Part shown: piece by piece, positions 33,170-45,831 of the stretch
Position numbering within the stretch: the first letter of the stretch is position 1
Layout: each line of letters opens with the position of its first letter
DNA from: Sesamum alatum
Lineage: Eukaryota > Streptophyta > Magnoliopsida > Lamiales > Pedaliaceae
Direction: 5' to 3'
Length of the DNA stretch: 64,000 nucleotides
Assembly (NCBI GenBank): GCA_034509735.1
Contig: JACGWO010000005.1
Span: 13,381,264-13,445,263 of the forward strand
Notes under the pieces: generated by a model
The model's database searches: none
What the model saw: the letters and a program-made list of their open reading frames with translations, nothing else
What the model was told of the DNA's origin: nothing
Position numbers and translations under genes: made by a program

Positions 33170-34144
33170 AATTGTTTATGATCTAACTCAAATTCAAGTG
33201 AAAAAAGATTTTCAAGTACAAATAAAATTTTTCATGATAAAACTGATCATCGGTGCAACCATTGCAAAATTTCTTGCTAGGAAAATCCGTTTTTCATCAT
33301 CAAGACAAGATTAAATTTTATGAGGTTCTCAACCCCAACCAAAATAAAATGTTTTAAGATAATAGTTTTTTAGGAAAATATGCAGAAAAACAATCGGTAA
33401 TTTTTCAATTTTTTTTTTTTTACAAAAATAGCACAAAACATAAAAACGGCCACAGTGGCTGCCGTCAGCAACCTCAGCCTGGCTGGGCACGATGCGCGCG
33501 GGTGTGAGCGCAGGCTTCCCCTGCCTGCGCGTTGTGTGCGCGCGCCCCCAGCCAGGTCACTAGGTGCTCGACGGTGGGGCTGCCTATGCGGCCTCGCGTG
33601 CGCAAAGGCGGCTCAGCCTATCGCCCGTGCACACTTGGCGTGCCGGCCGGGCGCCTGCGCGGCAGGCTTCCCTTAGCTGCACGCGCGCCTAGCCGCATCC
33701 CCGTGTGCACGGCCGATAGGTCGCCCCTATCGCTCGCGTGCAGGCAAGGCCGCAGGCCGTGCTTTACCGCTCGCGCGAGCTGGTCGGGCTGCAGCCCGCA
33801 GGCTCCCTTGCCTACACGCGCGCCTGGCCGCGCTCCGTGTGAACGAGATTGGTTGGCCCCATCTGCCATGCGCGCTGTGTGTGCTGGCCGGGCGGCCGCG
33901 CGCAGGTAGGGCTTGGTCGTGCACCTTGTTCGCGCGATTGGCAGACGGCTGTCGTCGTTGATGTTTCCATTCATGCAATTATTTTCCAGCGCCCTTTTTC
34001 CCTAGAAAATAGTTCGAGAAAAACAAGAACTCCAAGATCAACTATTCAAGTGCAAAATTAACGCAAGTATTTCTTCAATTATCAACATGCGCGTATAGCA
34101 CGTAAAACCCTAGGCCTATTCACCGAACCAGGCTCTGATACCAC
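33170..34144 (-). mobile_element. Copia copy E: primer site and leader remnant
   Basis: Reading the minus strand from the LTR at 34145, there is a primer site at 34132-34143, AT-rich leader, a GC-rich island (33450-33930), a T/A-run and more AT-rich leader, which fades into the hAT arm near 33170. There is no gag. Long ORFs over the GC-rich part (33455-33909 on plus, 33618-33978 on minus) are compositional. The left boundary is approximate. TATAT occurs at both junctions (near 33154 and at 38403), but I cannot prove it is a duplication. Confidence 0.65.
34132..34143 (-). other. Primer binding site (tRNA-iMet), copy E
   Basis: The plus strand reads GCTCTGATACCA, the inverse of the copia primer site, one base before the inverted LTR end at 34145. 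This shows that the truncated element is minus-oriented. Confidence 0.9.
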
Positions 34145-37100
34145 TGAAAGACTGTGGATCGGCCCGGGAGACACGCAGTGGAAGCATGGGAAAGTGGTAA
34201 ACATGCATAAATAGAATGAGAAATGGAATTTAAAACCGGATCAAGGTGTACCCTTGATTCACCCGAATAAAAGCAACATTAAAAATAATTCATGTAGGCC
34301 TAGGGTAGAAAAGAAAAATAAGAAACGTAAGAAGGATACATACACTCGTAGTTTTCTTCGTTCGGCTACATGCGTTGTTTTTGGATTTGCCACCACGATC
34401 TCAACGTAGAGACCCTCTGAGAACGTCCACGCAATTCACCGGAATGCATTGACACTCTCGTGCTAGCAAGATATTAAAGAGAGAAAGAATAATTGACCAA
34501 ATGTTATTGATTAATGAGATCAATTGTTCATATGTCCCCTTGTACTAAACAAGAAGACAAGGAAAACACTTTTGGAGGAGTGTGAGAAAGAAATGGCCGA
34601 GAGAGAGAGAGAGAGAGAGAGGGTGGCCGAGAGAGGTGGAGAGTTGTGAGAGATGTATGTGTGATTGTGTGTGTTTGAGTATTTATGTGATAAGTTCATA
34701 CAATCCTACTCAACTTCTTCGAAAGAGACACACCCTAATCAACCAAGGATTTGACCTAGTCAAACATAATCAACTTAGGATTTGACCTAGTCAAACATCA
34801 TCCTAGCCATCCATCTCAAAAACCCCTATATCAGATCTCGTCCATCCATTTTTGACGGGCTTTATGGAATGGACTTATTAAATCTAATTTAAATGGCCCA
34901 AGATCCAATGGACTTTATGTATTAAATCTAATTAATATTTAAGACCCAAATAATAATTTCCACCTTTTAATCTAATTAAACGGGTAAGCCCAACCTCTAA
35001 ATTCATAAATCCAATTTATGAATTAAGCCCGATTAATCTAATTAATATATAGTGGCTTATCACTCCAAATGGACATCAGTTTAATCCAATTAAAATGTTT
35101 CATCTCCCGGAATTAATTTTAAATTAATTCTTTTACTTCCAGTTAATTGTGTGACTCTTTAGATTCACCTTCAGCTATACTTGAGCCAATCCCCGATTAT
35201 ACCATAATCCGAATTCGTCCGTCACCATGGGTGGCCATCTAGCAATGATCCATGGCACTAGAAACTAAGTGAAAATATGGCATGAACATTTAGGCTAATG
35301 AATGCATACGACTATAGTCCTTCCGTCTATCGTCTCATAGCTTATAGTCTAAGGTATGGAAATTGGATGTCGGTTCTCATCCTTGACTTAAGCAACTATA
35401 CGTAAAGCTCAAGACACTCATATACCCTACTGAAATGTCACGGGGATCCCATCCCACTGTTTAGTAACTGTGGCCACAGATTCTAAAGGGAACGAACCTC
35501 AGAGTGTAGATGAGACACTACTGTCAAACATTGATAGGAGGTGGATTCTTTCTTGGAACGCACCGTCTTCACTGCACATTCTAACTGGGCTAGATAGGGC
35601 ATCTAGCAACCAAGTCTTTTGACATGGTAGCCTATCTCCAAACCTAAGACACAGGCATAGCGTGCATGTGACTGCCGTGGTTCCTCAAGTCTGAGGACTA
35701 ATCTCGTACTATCAGAGTTGGGAATGCTAGTCATACCGACCAAGCCCCTTCAAGCTTCCATATGATGAGTCCCGCGAGTCACCTAACGCAGCCGACCCTA
35801 AGCCGACTAACCGACTAATATTGCATAGACGACCCTCGTTGAAGGAAAGCGGATCGGCCAAGAACGTGGCAGAAGCACGATGGAGATAATAAAAGTGCGG
35901 AATAAAAGAATTTAAATTGCGTTCAAGGGGTGTTCCCTTGAATGTTTCCGGGCTATCTCTGTATAAACGCAGAATATAAACATATAAAATAAACAAGGGT
36001 TTGTGGCTATAGAATAAAGAAGAAACCGAGAGCATAAATGTAAATCGGAATACCTTTGTCGATTTTGTATTTCGATCGGCTACACGCGTTGATTCCTCCC
36101 GACATTCATCTATGCGAGGTCCCAATGTAGAGACCCTCTAAAGTCGTCCACACCATACCGGGAGAGATCTCGTTTTTCTTACTAGAGAAAATGGATCTAG
36201 AGGATGAAATCGAAAAAGGGATTACACTATCAAATTAGTGTTCCTTCTTGATCTTACTTTGTTCTTCAATTAATCCTAGATCATTGAAGCAACAAAGAGG
36301 ATTTAGAGAATCGAGAGAGAGGAGCCGAAAATGGCCTGGAGAGAGTGTGTGGAGAGTATTTATCTTTTTCCTAGAAAAAGATGAATAAAAAACTCTTGCC
36401 TTTGATGATAGTATATACACATGTATACACTTTATTAATGTGATTATTGGAATGTGTCTAGGTTCATCCAAGGATCTCTAGATACATTTCAATCAATCCC
36501 CATTAATCATCAATCAAGGGTACCATTTCATAAAGTATGGTTTAATCATACCAAGTGAAAGAGGCTTGATTATAATTGATTTGTCTCTTTCCAAAAGACG
36601 CAAGTCAACTTGTCATCAAAGGCCTTCATGGCCAATTTTAGTACTTACAAAAGAAGTAATTTTCGGCCATCCCCTTTTAGAAGAAGTCCAACTTCTTCTA
36701 ATTCCATAAGTGGAATTAACACCTCTCTTGGCCCAAGATCTAATGGACCGGATTTTATTGTAATCCAATTACAATAAGCCCAAGAATTAAATTCCATTTA
36801 ATTCATCCTCCAATTAAATATTTCCCGTTGATCTTTTAATTCAATTAAAAGATCCTATTTTCGATTCTCAACTTAATCGTTAAATCCCATTTACCGATAA
36901 AAAGAAGGTCCGATACAAAATTGGCCCGTCCATCCAATGGACAACCCTATAAGTAATCCAATTACTTACCATCCTCTGAAATTGACTCCAAGCCGACTCC
37001 TCCACATCCTCGGAGATTTGTGTGTGACCCTTTAGGTTCACCCTCAGCTAGACTTGGGCTCGTGTCCAACAAGAGCCTATCACCATGGGTGGCCATCTAT

Positions 37101-38402
37101 CAACGGTCCATGGAACTAGAGACTAGGTGAATGTTGGCGTGAACATTTAGGCGTCGATTCTGTACGGGTACAGTCCTACTGTCGACCATCTCCAGGTCTT
37201 AGTCTAGGGTATGGAATTGGGCGTCGGTTCCCATCCTTGACTAGGAGTCTATGCTAAATACTCAAGATGCGTTTACTCTATCGATCGACGTAGGAAAACC
37301 TTTCCTACTCAATCAATTGCTATGGCCATAGACTTTTAGAGTCTAAACCATCTCAGAGCGCATATGATTCATCACCATCATATTCTGACGGGGGATAGAT
37401 CCTATCTTGGGATCCACCGTCCTCGCTACATACTCCAACTGTACTGGACAAGGCTTATAATGACCATCTTATAGAATGATCACCTCTCGTCAGATCCAAG
37501 ATACAGTCTTCGTATGCACGTGACTGCCATGATTCCTCAAGTCTGAGGACTAATACCGTATTATCAGAACCGAGAATTCCAGTCATACCGACCAAGCTTC
37601 CAAGGCTTCCATATGACGATTCCCGCAAGTTAGTTCAGTTAGTCGACCACCTTGTCAACTAACCCACTAAAATTGCATAGACGACCTTCGTCTATTGCCG
37701 ATGAAACTCGGCACTCACCCAGTGAATGCAATACTTAGTGCAAGTCTCAATAGGACACTTGATGCGTAATCTCGAGGTCCTCGACTTGGAACGTTTCAGA
37801 CCAACCCTCAAAAGTTGGTTTCATAGCCGCCATCCAATGCGCAGCCCAACTACATGGGTTATCAAATTAGTCTGTGGGCATTTGTTGTGACGTTGAAACG
37901 CCGTTCAACGTTAGCAGTAAGCACAACAAACACAGTGCCAGGGATGAATACGTACTCTATTCATCAGGATAATATTGAGGTAATAAAGATTGACAAATAG
38001 TTCCAAAAACCGCCAATCCAATTAGCTTTCTGGTCACCTATTCTAACACTCGTCATTTGTCAATGAAACACGACTGCAATCCTCAGTCCAAGTCTCACTC
38101 GGACTCTCAATACCCAATCTCAAGGTCCTTGACTTGGAGCATTTCAAACCGATCCAAAGAAGTTGGCTTCATGAATATCAACCTATGCGCGGTCCAACTT
38201 CTTGGAGTCACATATCCGATCTGTGGGCTTTGTTATGTAATGAACAACAATAAATATGGTAGAAGTGAACACAAAAAAGTATAATATATCAAGAATTGAA
38301 TATCACTTTTATTCAACACGTAAATATGATATTACACCTACATTGTCAAAAACTGGTTACATAAGCCCAATAAAATTGGCTTCACGGTCACCTATTTTAA
38401 CA
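34145..38402 (-). repeat. 5' LTR of copy E, split by a solo LTR
   Basis: The LTR runs 34145-35839 and resumes at 38054-38402, ending GGTCACCTATTTTAACA as the family does. Its sequence is clearly diverged from copies B and D: the terminus reads TGAAAGACTGTGGATCGG rather than TGAAGGACAAGCGGATCC, so it is an older relative. A (GA)n run lies at 34599-34620. Confidence 0.8.
35840..38048 (-). mobile_element. Solo copia LTR nested in copy E LTR
   Basis: A 2.2-kb LTR of the family (plus strand TGAAGGAAAGCGGATCGG to CTATTCTAACA) with an exact 5-bp duplication, ctcgt, at 35835-35839 and 38049-38053. With no internal region left and the duplication intact, it is a solo LTR formed by recombination between the LTRs of one insertion. 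Confidence 0.92.
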
Positions 38403-38543
38403 TATATATCTAAACGGGGCGGGTCCGAGGTGGGTACTTAACGACCCGAGACCCACCCTGGACCCGCTACCCGCCGTGCCTTCAATTTTTTGGACCCGGA
38501 CTCGCCCTTGGGTTCGGGTTGAATTACCACTCCTATGTACGGA

Positions 38544-38788
38544 TTACCAATGTCATTTAGATTAAGAAAAGATGTTATATAGAAGTTTTGGAACTCTATT
38601 TGAAACGACTTTTGTGTACGACAATTTATAAGCCTTAGTTTATACAACACTATTTTGGAATCAAAACATCGTCGTTTGGTTGTACAAACAACGTTGTTTA
38701 CATCGATTGGAATGATCGCAGGAACGGCTATTATAGTATATGGCCATTCCAAAATTTGGTATAAATAAGATACTTGGGAGATTTTCCT
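38544..38788. other. CACTA internal sequence and candidate promoter
   Basis: Subterminal-type motifs (GGAACGGCTATTATAG, CCATTCCAAAATTTGG) lead into TATAAATA (38760-38767) and then a CT-rich segment. This looks like the promoter and leader of the second CACTA gene on the plus strand. Confidence 0.45.
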
Positions 38789-40013
38789 CACGCTTTTCAT
38801 CTCCGTTTCTCTCCCCCTCTCTCTCGCCTTTGCTACAATCTCCCCCCTACTCCTCCCTCTCTCTCCCCTCGTCACCACCGCCTTTCCTCCAGTTCTATCT
38901 CTTCCCTTGCACCGGAGCTAGCCCTATCCGTCACCGTTCTAGCCACCATTGTTGCCACCGTCACCCCTCTCTCTCCACCTCTTACACAGGTAGGCATTTA
39001 ACACCCGATTGCTTTTTATTCTTTTTTTTTTTCTTTAATTTAGGGGTTTTTATAATGTTGAAATGAGATGATGATATGATGTTGAAATATTAGTTGGAAT
39101 TTTTTTGGTTGATGTTTAAAACGTTGAAATGGTTTTTGGTCATATTTGTTCCTAAATTTGTTGGTAATTTTTTCTATTTTTTTAGTTCATGAAATTAGAT
39201 GATGATAACTGTGTTTATTTATTGTGTAAATTTGGAAATACTTTTCCTGTTTCTTCGGGATTTTTTTGAAATTTTTTGTAAATCTTCCATGTATATTGTC
39301 CGAAATTTTGTGTAAATATTGATGGAATATTCTTTTAAATATTATTGAAATTGTGGTAAATATTGTTGAAATTTTTTGATAAAATTTTGAAAATTATGTA
39401 AAATTGTGTAATTTATTTCTTGTATTTAAGAATATAGGCTTCAACTTTTTTTGTAATTTTTATAAAATTTTGTAGTTTTATGTAATTTTTGAATATTTTT
39501 TTGTAAATTTTGAAATTTCTGCAATTTGTAATTTTTTGAGAAATTTCTGTAATTTTCTGAAATATAAAAACTATTTTTTGAAATTTTTGTAATTTTTGAG
39601 ACTTTTTTTTGTAATTTACTGATTTTTTTCAGTATTTTATGAATTAATTTTTTGAAAGATGTATTCTATAGAAATGTACCTTCTTGTCATTTTTATTTTT
39701 TCATGCAATCAAGACTAACTTTTTTGTAGTTTTTTATGTCAGTTTAGAATAATTTAAAAAAATGGAAAATATAGGATAATTCAATAAAATAGGAAAATGG
39801 TTCGACATAAGTACACATTGTAGGAAAAATATTAGGATTTAGTGCACATTTTATGAAAATTATTTAATTTAGTATACATTTTTAGAAATTATGGAGTTTG
39901 TAACGAAGTATAATATAATTATAATGTAATTTTTTTTTTCATATTGTAATTTTTCATGTTATAATTCTAGTTAGTTTAACATTATTTTACTAATCATCTA
40001 ATCTGTTTCGCAG
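38789..40013 (+). other. Probable 5' exon and intron of CACTA second gene
   Basis: 38800-38990 is CT-rich like an untranslated leader and ends ACACAG|GTAGGCA, a plausible 5' splice site at 38990. AT-rich, T-rich sequence follows to TTTCGCAG at 40006-40013, a good 3' splice site just before the coding remnant. ORFs in the CT-rich part have no recognisable domain. Confidence 0.45.
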
Positions 40014-40433
40014 GAGATGTTCCAGAAGATGATGGAGGACCAATAGGCTTAGGCACAAAGCGATGCACAAGATCCTCCAATCTCTTCTCAAGGCTCGGTC
40101 GCCATTACTGAGCGATAGCTATGGATGATGGCAGCGGGCAACCGAAAGATGGGTCGTTTCTTCGGTCTAGGTTCCGAGACCCACAACATGCTTGCTGGAT
40201 CATCACAACCCAGCAGCTCGCATACGACAACACCACCTCCGCCACCGTGATTGGGATGCCCAGATCTCGATCATCGGGTTACGAGGATCGAGGAGATGCT
40301 AGACAATATTGTGAACACCTAGCCTGTCCTTCCATTACCCCAATTGTCCTAGCCTCCAGTTGATCCCCGGAGCCCTAACAACGATGCACAAGACGATGCG
40401 GACGCTGCCAATTGGGAGGCCGATCTAGATTAG
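40014..40433 (+). pseudogene. CACTA second-ORF (Ptta/En/Spm-type) C-terminal remnant
   Basis: One frame from 40014 to the stop at 40431-40433 gives EMFQKMMEDQ, then a Gln/Asp-rich spacer, GNRKMGRFFGLGSE, a Ser/Pro-rich stretch, HRVTRIEEMLDNIV and an acidic tail ending ADLD. This is the usual C-terminus of plant Ptta/En/Spm transposase-related proteins: the GRxxGLGS block, then a coiled-coil-like LxxMLDxI. Six internal TAG/TGA codons break it, but I see no frameshift. The stops fit CAG to TAG or CGA to TGA changes. The DNA-binding N-terminal half is missing. Confidence 0.75.
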
Positions 40434-40638
40434 GGACGTTGTTGCTTTTTTTTAAACAAAAAATGTATATAAATACAACAATTTTTAAACTATTTTTTTT
40501 TTTTGAATTAAATTATTAATATTTACTTGCTAGATAATTTATTTTAAATATTTCACATTTAAGAAATTCAACAAAATATTTATAACTTAAAATTCAAAGA
40601 AAATATAATATTATAAAATATATCATAAATATTTATAA
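40434..40638. other. AT-rich CACTA sequence
   Basis: T-rich and A-rich sequence after the remnant's stop. No feature beyond one copy of the MITE target duplication at 40630-40638. Confidence 0.5.
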
Positions 40639-41492
40639 GGGATAATTACAATCCCCTCTCCTAAGGTTTGGTGTAATTACACGTAGATCCCCTATGGTTT
40701 AAAAAATTACACCTAGTACCCCTGATTACAAAAGATGTCAAGACCCCTAACAAAAGTAATCAATTTACCTTTGTACCCATAATACGCTAAAAAACACTAA
40801 AAAGAAACATGAAAAATTGAAAAACTAAAAATACAAAATTGCCCTATATGTATAGAAATGAATCCAAATGAACAGATACGCCTTAAACTAAAAAGACAAA
40901 ATCGTAGGAAATATTTTTTGCTGTTAGTAGAATATCACAAGGGATGTAAATACGATATTTGTATTCTCACAGTGGTATGGTTGTTATGATTGAGTTATCA
41001 AAATATATGTTTTCTAGAATATTTAGTTAAATAACATAATATAGTATACATATATAGTTTTATAGTGTATATATATGTTAAGAGCTAAATTTAATCTTAC
41101 CGATTGAATTTATTTATTAATTAATAATTATTTAATATAATAATACTTTAATAGTAAAATTAGAAATTTATTGAATACATTACACTATTTACTCTTATGT
41201 TTTAATTTAATTATATATAATTACAAACTCGCATGCATAAATCATGTGTGAAATGTATAAGGATAGTTTGATCAAAAACATATTTATTTAACTTACAATA
41301 AGTCAACCAAGGCCAAAAATGAATTTTCATTCAAGTTTTTTGTTGATGACAGCAAAATTTGTCAATTTTATTGATTGAAGGATCTATTTGTAGGATGAAC
41401 ATAAAATAAGAATACTAGGTGTAATTTTTCAAACCACAACGGGTTTATGTGTAATTACATCAAACCTCAAGGGAGGGGAATGTAATTGTCCC
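40639..41492. mobile_element. 854-bp MULE-like MITE inside CACTA
   Basis: Termini GGGATAATTACAATCCCCTC and, inverted, GGGACAATTACATTCCCCTC, continue with matched GAGGTTTGATGTAATTACAC-like sequence. Duplication tatttataa/gatttataa, 8 of 9 matching. AT-rich interior without a gene. Confidence 0.82.
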
Positions 41493-41994
41493 GATTTATA
41501 AATATTAATATATATATATATATTACATTTATAACGGTTATTGCAACGGTCATTGGGATATGTTTTATCAGCACGAAACCTGAAAATAATTATGAAAATC
41601 ATCCCAATCAAATTACGCAGCTGGTTAAAAGACCATTACAACAAGCGAACCAAAAAGAAGTAGAAATCCTCATACCTACCGTTCCAAAATAAGTTATAAT
41701 GACTACTACAAAATGAGATACAAAATTCATACATAAAGGAGATAGAAAGGCCGTTACAATATGTGTTATTACCATGTTACAACAAAAGGTACAAAAGCAG
41801 TACAAGTAATTGGTCAAAAATCATTCCAAAGTAACTACAACAAACTGTTCCAAAAAGTTATAAATTTAAAACTATTGGTGATACAAAAGTCATTCCAAAA
41901 TGTGGTCCGATTTTTTTAACGAAATCCGTCATCCCTAAAATAGCTACAAAGTCATTTTGTTATCTGATCAAAGCTTGTAACGGTTTGCTCAACC
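41493..41994. repeat. CACTA subterminal repeat region (right arm)
   Basis: Many copies of short motifs such as GTCATTCCAAA, CCATTACAA, CGTTACAATATG and GTTCCAAAAAG in both orientations, mirroring the left arm at 30800-31340. CACTA elements carry such motifs as binding sites for their TnpA-like protein. That use here is inference. Confidence 0.65.
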
Positions 41995-41999
41995 GCTAC

Positions 42000-44764
42000 T
42001 GTACCCTCTAACGGTACTACGACTATATCTCTCCTAAATATCATATTTAATGTAAACCCTGTTTATATGTGTAATTATCCCATAATTTAGTCTCTACTGA
42101 ATATATATACACATAGTCTCATCATCACAGCAAGCATATTTATCTCACCCCCGCTTTTAATATGTAATGACATTTTCAACATTTTATAATGTCTAATGTT
42201 CTTGACTTGTGAGGAGAACTGCGCATACTGGCCCGACCTGACTTGGAACGCACAATGGACTTATTCCTATGGAGTGGATACAACAAGATCTACCTGCAAA
42301 ATATTTGCAGAGGAATGAGCCTACAACTCAGTTAGTAAATAACCGGCAACACCTATACATGTACCACGGATATAGCTTCAACAAGACAAAAACAAGCAAT
42401 GTGTATAAAATATCACCGTTTCTCCACGTAATCATCTCATCACAAGACAATCAATCAAACTCGTCTTATTCTAGTTGGCTTACCAGAAAGGTGGTATAGT
42501 GTTTTTCTCCACCAACTCAAACCTCACTATTCATTCATATATATATATATATATATACATGAATCCCCTTGACATGCTACACGCGCATCAAAGCTCTTTT
42601 CATTTTGCATCATAGCTTTTTTCACATCGCATCATAGCTCTTTTCATTTCAATTTGCCACATAGGCTATCAAGGGGTATTCATGTGATAATTACATTTGG
42701 TTTTCATCACTCCCTCGTTTTCACATATCAACGTTCTTGTAAGCCACTAGTCACATAAAAGTCCATACCAACATATTATCATTTGTAAGCACCAACAACA
42801 CATCATTCAACAGATAGAATATTTCAATACATTTCGTCATTTAACTTTCACGATACAATCATTCAAAATATTCATAAACAACTCATATAATTCACAATAC
42901 CCCAATTTAAGTACAATCATAGACTTACATAAACATAATATCACCAAGAAATGTAACGTATATAAAATAATTAAAGAATGTGTATAGTCGGCACTTACAC
43001 AATACTAATAGGAAAAATGAACATATACAGATCATGCTAATTATTTACTTACCTCGATTTTACCATGATTGAATTAGTAAAAATAATGTGTTCAGTCTTG
43101 TACATTGTTCTTTTGTCCTATAATGAGTTATAAGATGTATAGTCAATATATTGATAATATTGTAATTCCCCAATAATGCATTAGACATTATTCAGACACT
43201 TCTCACTAATTGTTTAATATTTTGTTCTACAAAATTCAGATTCTTAATCCGTTTTATTCTACACAAAATAGACTCAATTATCTTTCCATCAGTATATATA
43301 TTTCTATATTAAAATAATTAAATATTATTTTAAGAATTTTCTTTACCGCCCCTGAATCTGTTAATCCCGCCAGCATGACCATTGCTCACTAATTAAATCA
43401 TAACTATAATTATAATGATCCAATTAAAAAAATATTTTGGTATGATAAACTAGACATCCTAAAATTTCTAATGGTATAAAATATATATTAAGTCATAAGA
43501 ATATATTTTTTAATAATCTCTCTTATTCCTAATCATGATTTTCTTCAACAGAATCTGTGTAATAAATTATAAATTCTCCCCAGACCAACGTACAATTTAT
43601 AAAATTCATTATTTTTACTCCAAATACTCTCATACATCTCTAGTTTCATTTAAACAAGAATCATATGAATTGGATTTGTAAATAGTGAGTTATTCGGGTT
43701 TTAACACAACCTGTTCTATACTGCCACATATCTATAGCCTCTACTTTAAAATTCTCCCACACTTCATAAACTCATTCAAAAATTATGATATTCTCAGAAT
43801 ATACTATCCTATTTGTCTAGTTCCATTATAAGTAAGAATAACACAATTTGAATTTTTATTTCTCAAATTATAAGGTTTTTAGAACACCTTGTCTAGTGTT
43901 CTGCATAAACAGGGCGACGAAATGTTTGGTCATTTTTACCGATTAAAAAGAAGGATTTAGCTTATGCGCAAAACTACAAAATTTTAGTAGACATCCTAAG
44001 GTTTATATTTACGCAACAACAGTAAATTTGGTCCAGTATAGCGCAAGAGAATCATAATTACCAAGACTAATCTGCACAGAAATTTCCCGGAGTAAATTAT
44101 CTGAAAAATTTCATATCCCTTTTTAATAAATATAAATTCAAATATAATTATCTGATATACCTATCTAATTTTTCTATGAATCTCTCAAATATAACTTTCA
44201 ATCTAATTAAATCTACTAAATTAAGTAGTTTAAGTCATTAACTATAACACCCCTAATTTCAATTGAGACATTTAACCAAGCACTAATTTATAAATACTCA
44301 ATTTTATAAAATATTCTAGTTAAACACTAAATAGATAGTATAAAATATATTTAATAAATGGACTAATCAAATAATATAATATATGAATTAATAATAATTA
44401 AAATCAAAAACCTACTTACCTGTTCGATTTCTTTGTCCGAGAGGGGTGTGTGTGTTTCTGTTTGTGAGTGTGTATGTTTAATGTGTAATCTGTGTGTTTT
44501 ATTTAGTAAAAGGATGGGTGCTGCACAACACCCAATTTTATTTATTTTTATTTTAATAACTTTTTCAAAATATCCATGACGTCCTTTCTAATTTTCTTAA
44601 TTAATATAATTTGATCCCAAATATTATATAAAGATCTAATTCACTCCGTTCAAGTCTTAATATGATCACAATTTAATCTATAATTGATCTACTAATTAAC
44701 TAAATTTTTTAAATAATTAAAAATTAATCCCATAATTATGTACAAAAATTTTATAGGCGTCACA
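42000..44764 (-). mobile_element. Gypsy-like solo LTR (2.77 kb) inside CACTA
   Basis: On the minus strand it reads TGTGACGCCTATAAAATTT at its start and GAGGGTACA at its end, the start being typical of del/Tekay-type gypsy LTRs. Flanks gctac (41995-41999) and actac (44765-44769) are a 5-bp duplication with one difference. CACTA subterminal sequence resumes on both sides. There is no internal coding sequence. An (AT)n run is at 42537-42557. The lineage is inferred from the terminus only. Confidence 0.65.
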
Positions 44765-44916
44765 ACTACAATATCCGAGGCAAAAGCTGTGAAACGACTG
44801 TTAAAGGAACGAATAGGCAATCGTTCCTGAGGCCTTTATAAATTCTAAAAATCAAGTACAAATTTAACATTGACCGTTCCAAATGCCATTACAATAAAAT
44901 ATTTTGTTTTTTAGTT

Positions 44917-45191
44917 TAAGGCATTTGACTAATTCACACTTTTTGCACTTTACAGGCTTGACTTCAATAAGTTGATTATGTTGTCATCAATAATGTTCAA
45001 ATTCTGGTCGCTTTTGAAATTTTATGTAATACATTTTAGATAGTATGTTCGTTTTTTATGAATTACTTATACTTAAATTTCTTCTTAATAAGTTTTCTCA
45101 AAATGATGAAGACGGTTGCTTTTTTAATATATATATATATATATATAATTTATGTCTATTAATTCAAGTTTTTTAAAAATATATTTTACTA
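44917..45191. other. Short unassigned AT-rich spacer
   Basis: It lies between two CACTA elements. It begins with the TAA duplication of the large element and contains an (AT)n run near 45131-45148. No gene. Confidence 0.5.
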
Positions 45192-45580
45192 CACTATAAA
45201 AAATATGACATTTAACCATGGCTAATTGTCATAGTTAATATTAAATAACCATAGTGAATAGTCATTGACCACGGCCATGCAACGGTTGTCGGTCGTGATT
45301 TTTGCGAGGGTGGCTAAAACATTTTCCACGGCTAAAACCCATGGCGAATGTTTTTACCACGGCTCAAAGCCATGGCAAATAAATTTTGGGAAAAATGCAA
45401 ATTGCTCCCCTGTGTTACCCAAAATGTGCAAACAACCCCCTATGAAAAAAAAATAGCAATTTACCCCCCTGTGTTCATAAAAATTAAGCAAAAAAACCCC
45501 TCACGCGAGCTCGTGTGTTTCACGCGCTTTTTTTGAATTTTTTTTTATTTTTTTTAAAATTTTAATTATAAAATTAAATT

Positions 45581-45831
45581 GGGAAAAATGCAAGAAAGCC
45601 CCCTGTGATATCCCCTATGAAAAAATAAATAGCAATTTACCCCCCTTTATTTTTCAAAATAAAGCAATTTACACCCCCTGTGTTTTTCAAAATGAAGCAA
45701 TTTACCTCCCTACCTAGGGGGTAAATTGCTTCATTTTTAAAAACATAGGGGGGTAAATTACTATTTTTTTTTTCACAGGAGAGTAATTTGCTCATTTGCA
45801 ATATCACAGGGGGATAAATTGTATTAAACCC
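45581..45831. mobile_element. 251-bp fold-back MITE with 10-bp TSD
   Basis: Exact duplication aaattaaatt (45571-45580 and 45832-45841). The element is one large inverted repeat: GCAATTTACC-type and GGGTAAATTGC-type blocks pair around 45715, and the outer arms share CCCCCTGTGATAT. Its RNA or single-stranded DNA would form a long hairpin. Confidence 0.85.

Larger units (their letters stand above)
32954..38535. mobile_element. hAT-like non-autonomous element invaded by copia
   Basis: The left end TAGGGGTGGGAACAGGGC and the reverse-complemented right end TAGGAGTGGTAATTCAACCC, both followed by CCCG-rich sequence, are of the common plant hAT type. The 8-bp duplication is tatacgga (32946-32953) and tgtacgga (38536-38543), with one mismatch. 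Only the arms (32954 to about 33170 and 38403-38535) belong to the hAT. The middle is copia copy E with a further solo LTR. No hAT transposase is present. Confidence 0.75.
30773..44916. mobile_element. CACTA (En/Spm) element, heavily nested and decayed
   Basis: The left end CACTACAAAAAAAATATG and the right end (reverse complement AACTAAAAAACAAAATATT) align with each other through the next 25 bases (TTGTAA, GGCATT, TTGGAAC blocks). TAA lies immediately outside both ends as a 3-bp duplication. Subterminal arrays of GGAACGGCC-, GTTACAAA- and CATTCCAAA-like motifs occur at 30800-31340, 32040-32280, 32880-32953, 38544-38765, 41510-41995 and 44770-44900. Two transposon ORF fragments remain. A hAT-like element, a MITE and a solo LTR have inserted into it, accounting for about 9.2 kb of the 14.1 kb. 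Confidence 0.8.

Noticed and set aside
33455..33978. GC-rich ORFs in the copy E leader
   Set aside because: Compositional: no motif, and located in an untranslated leader island.
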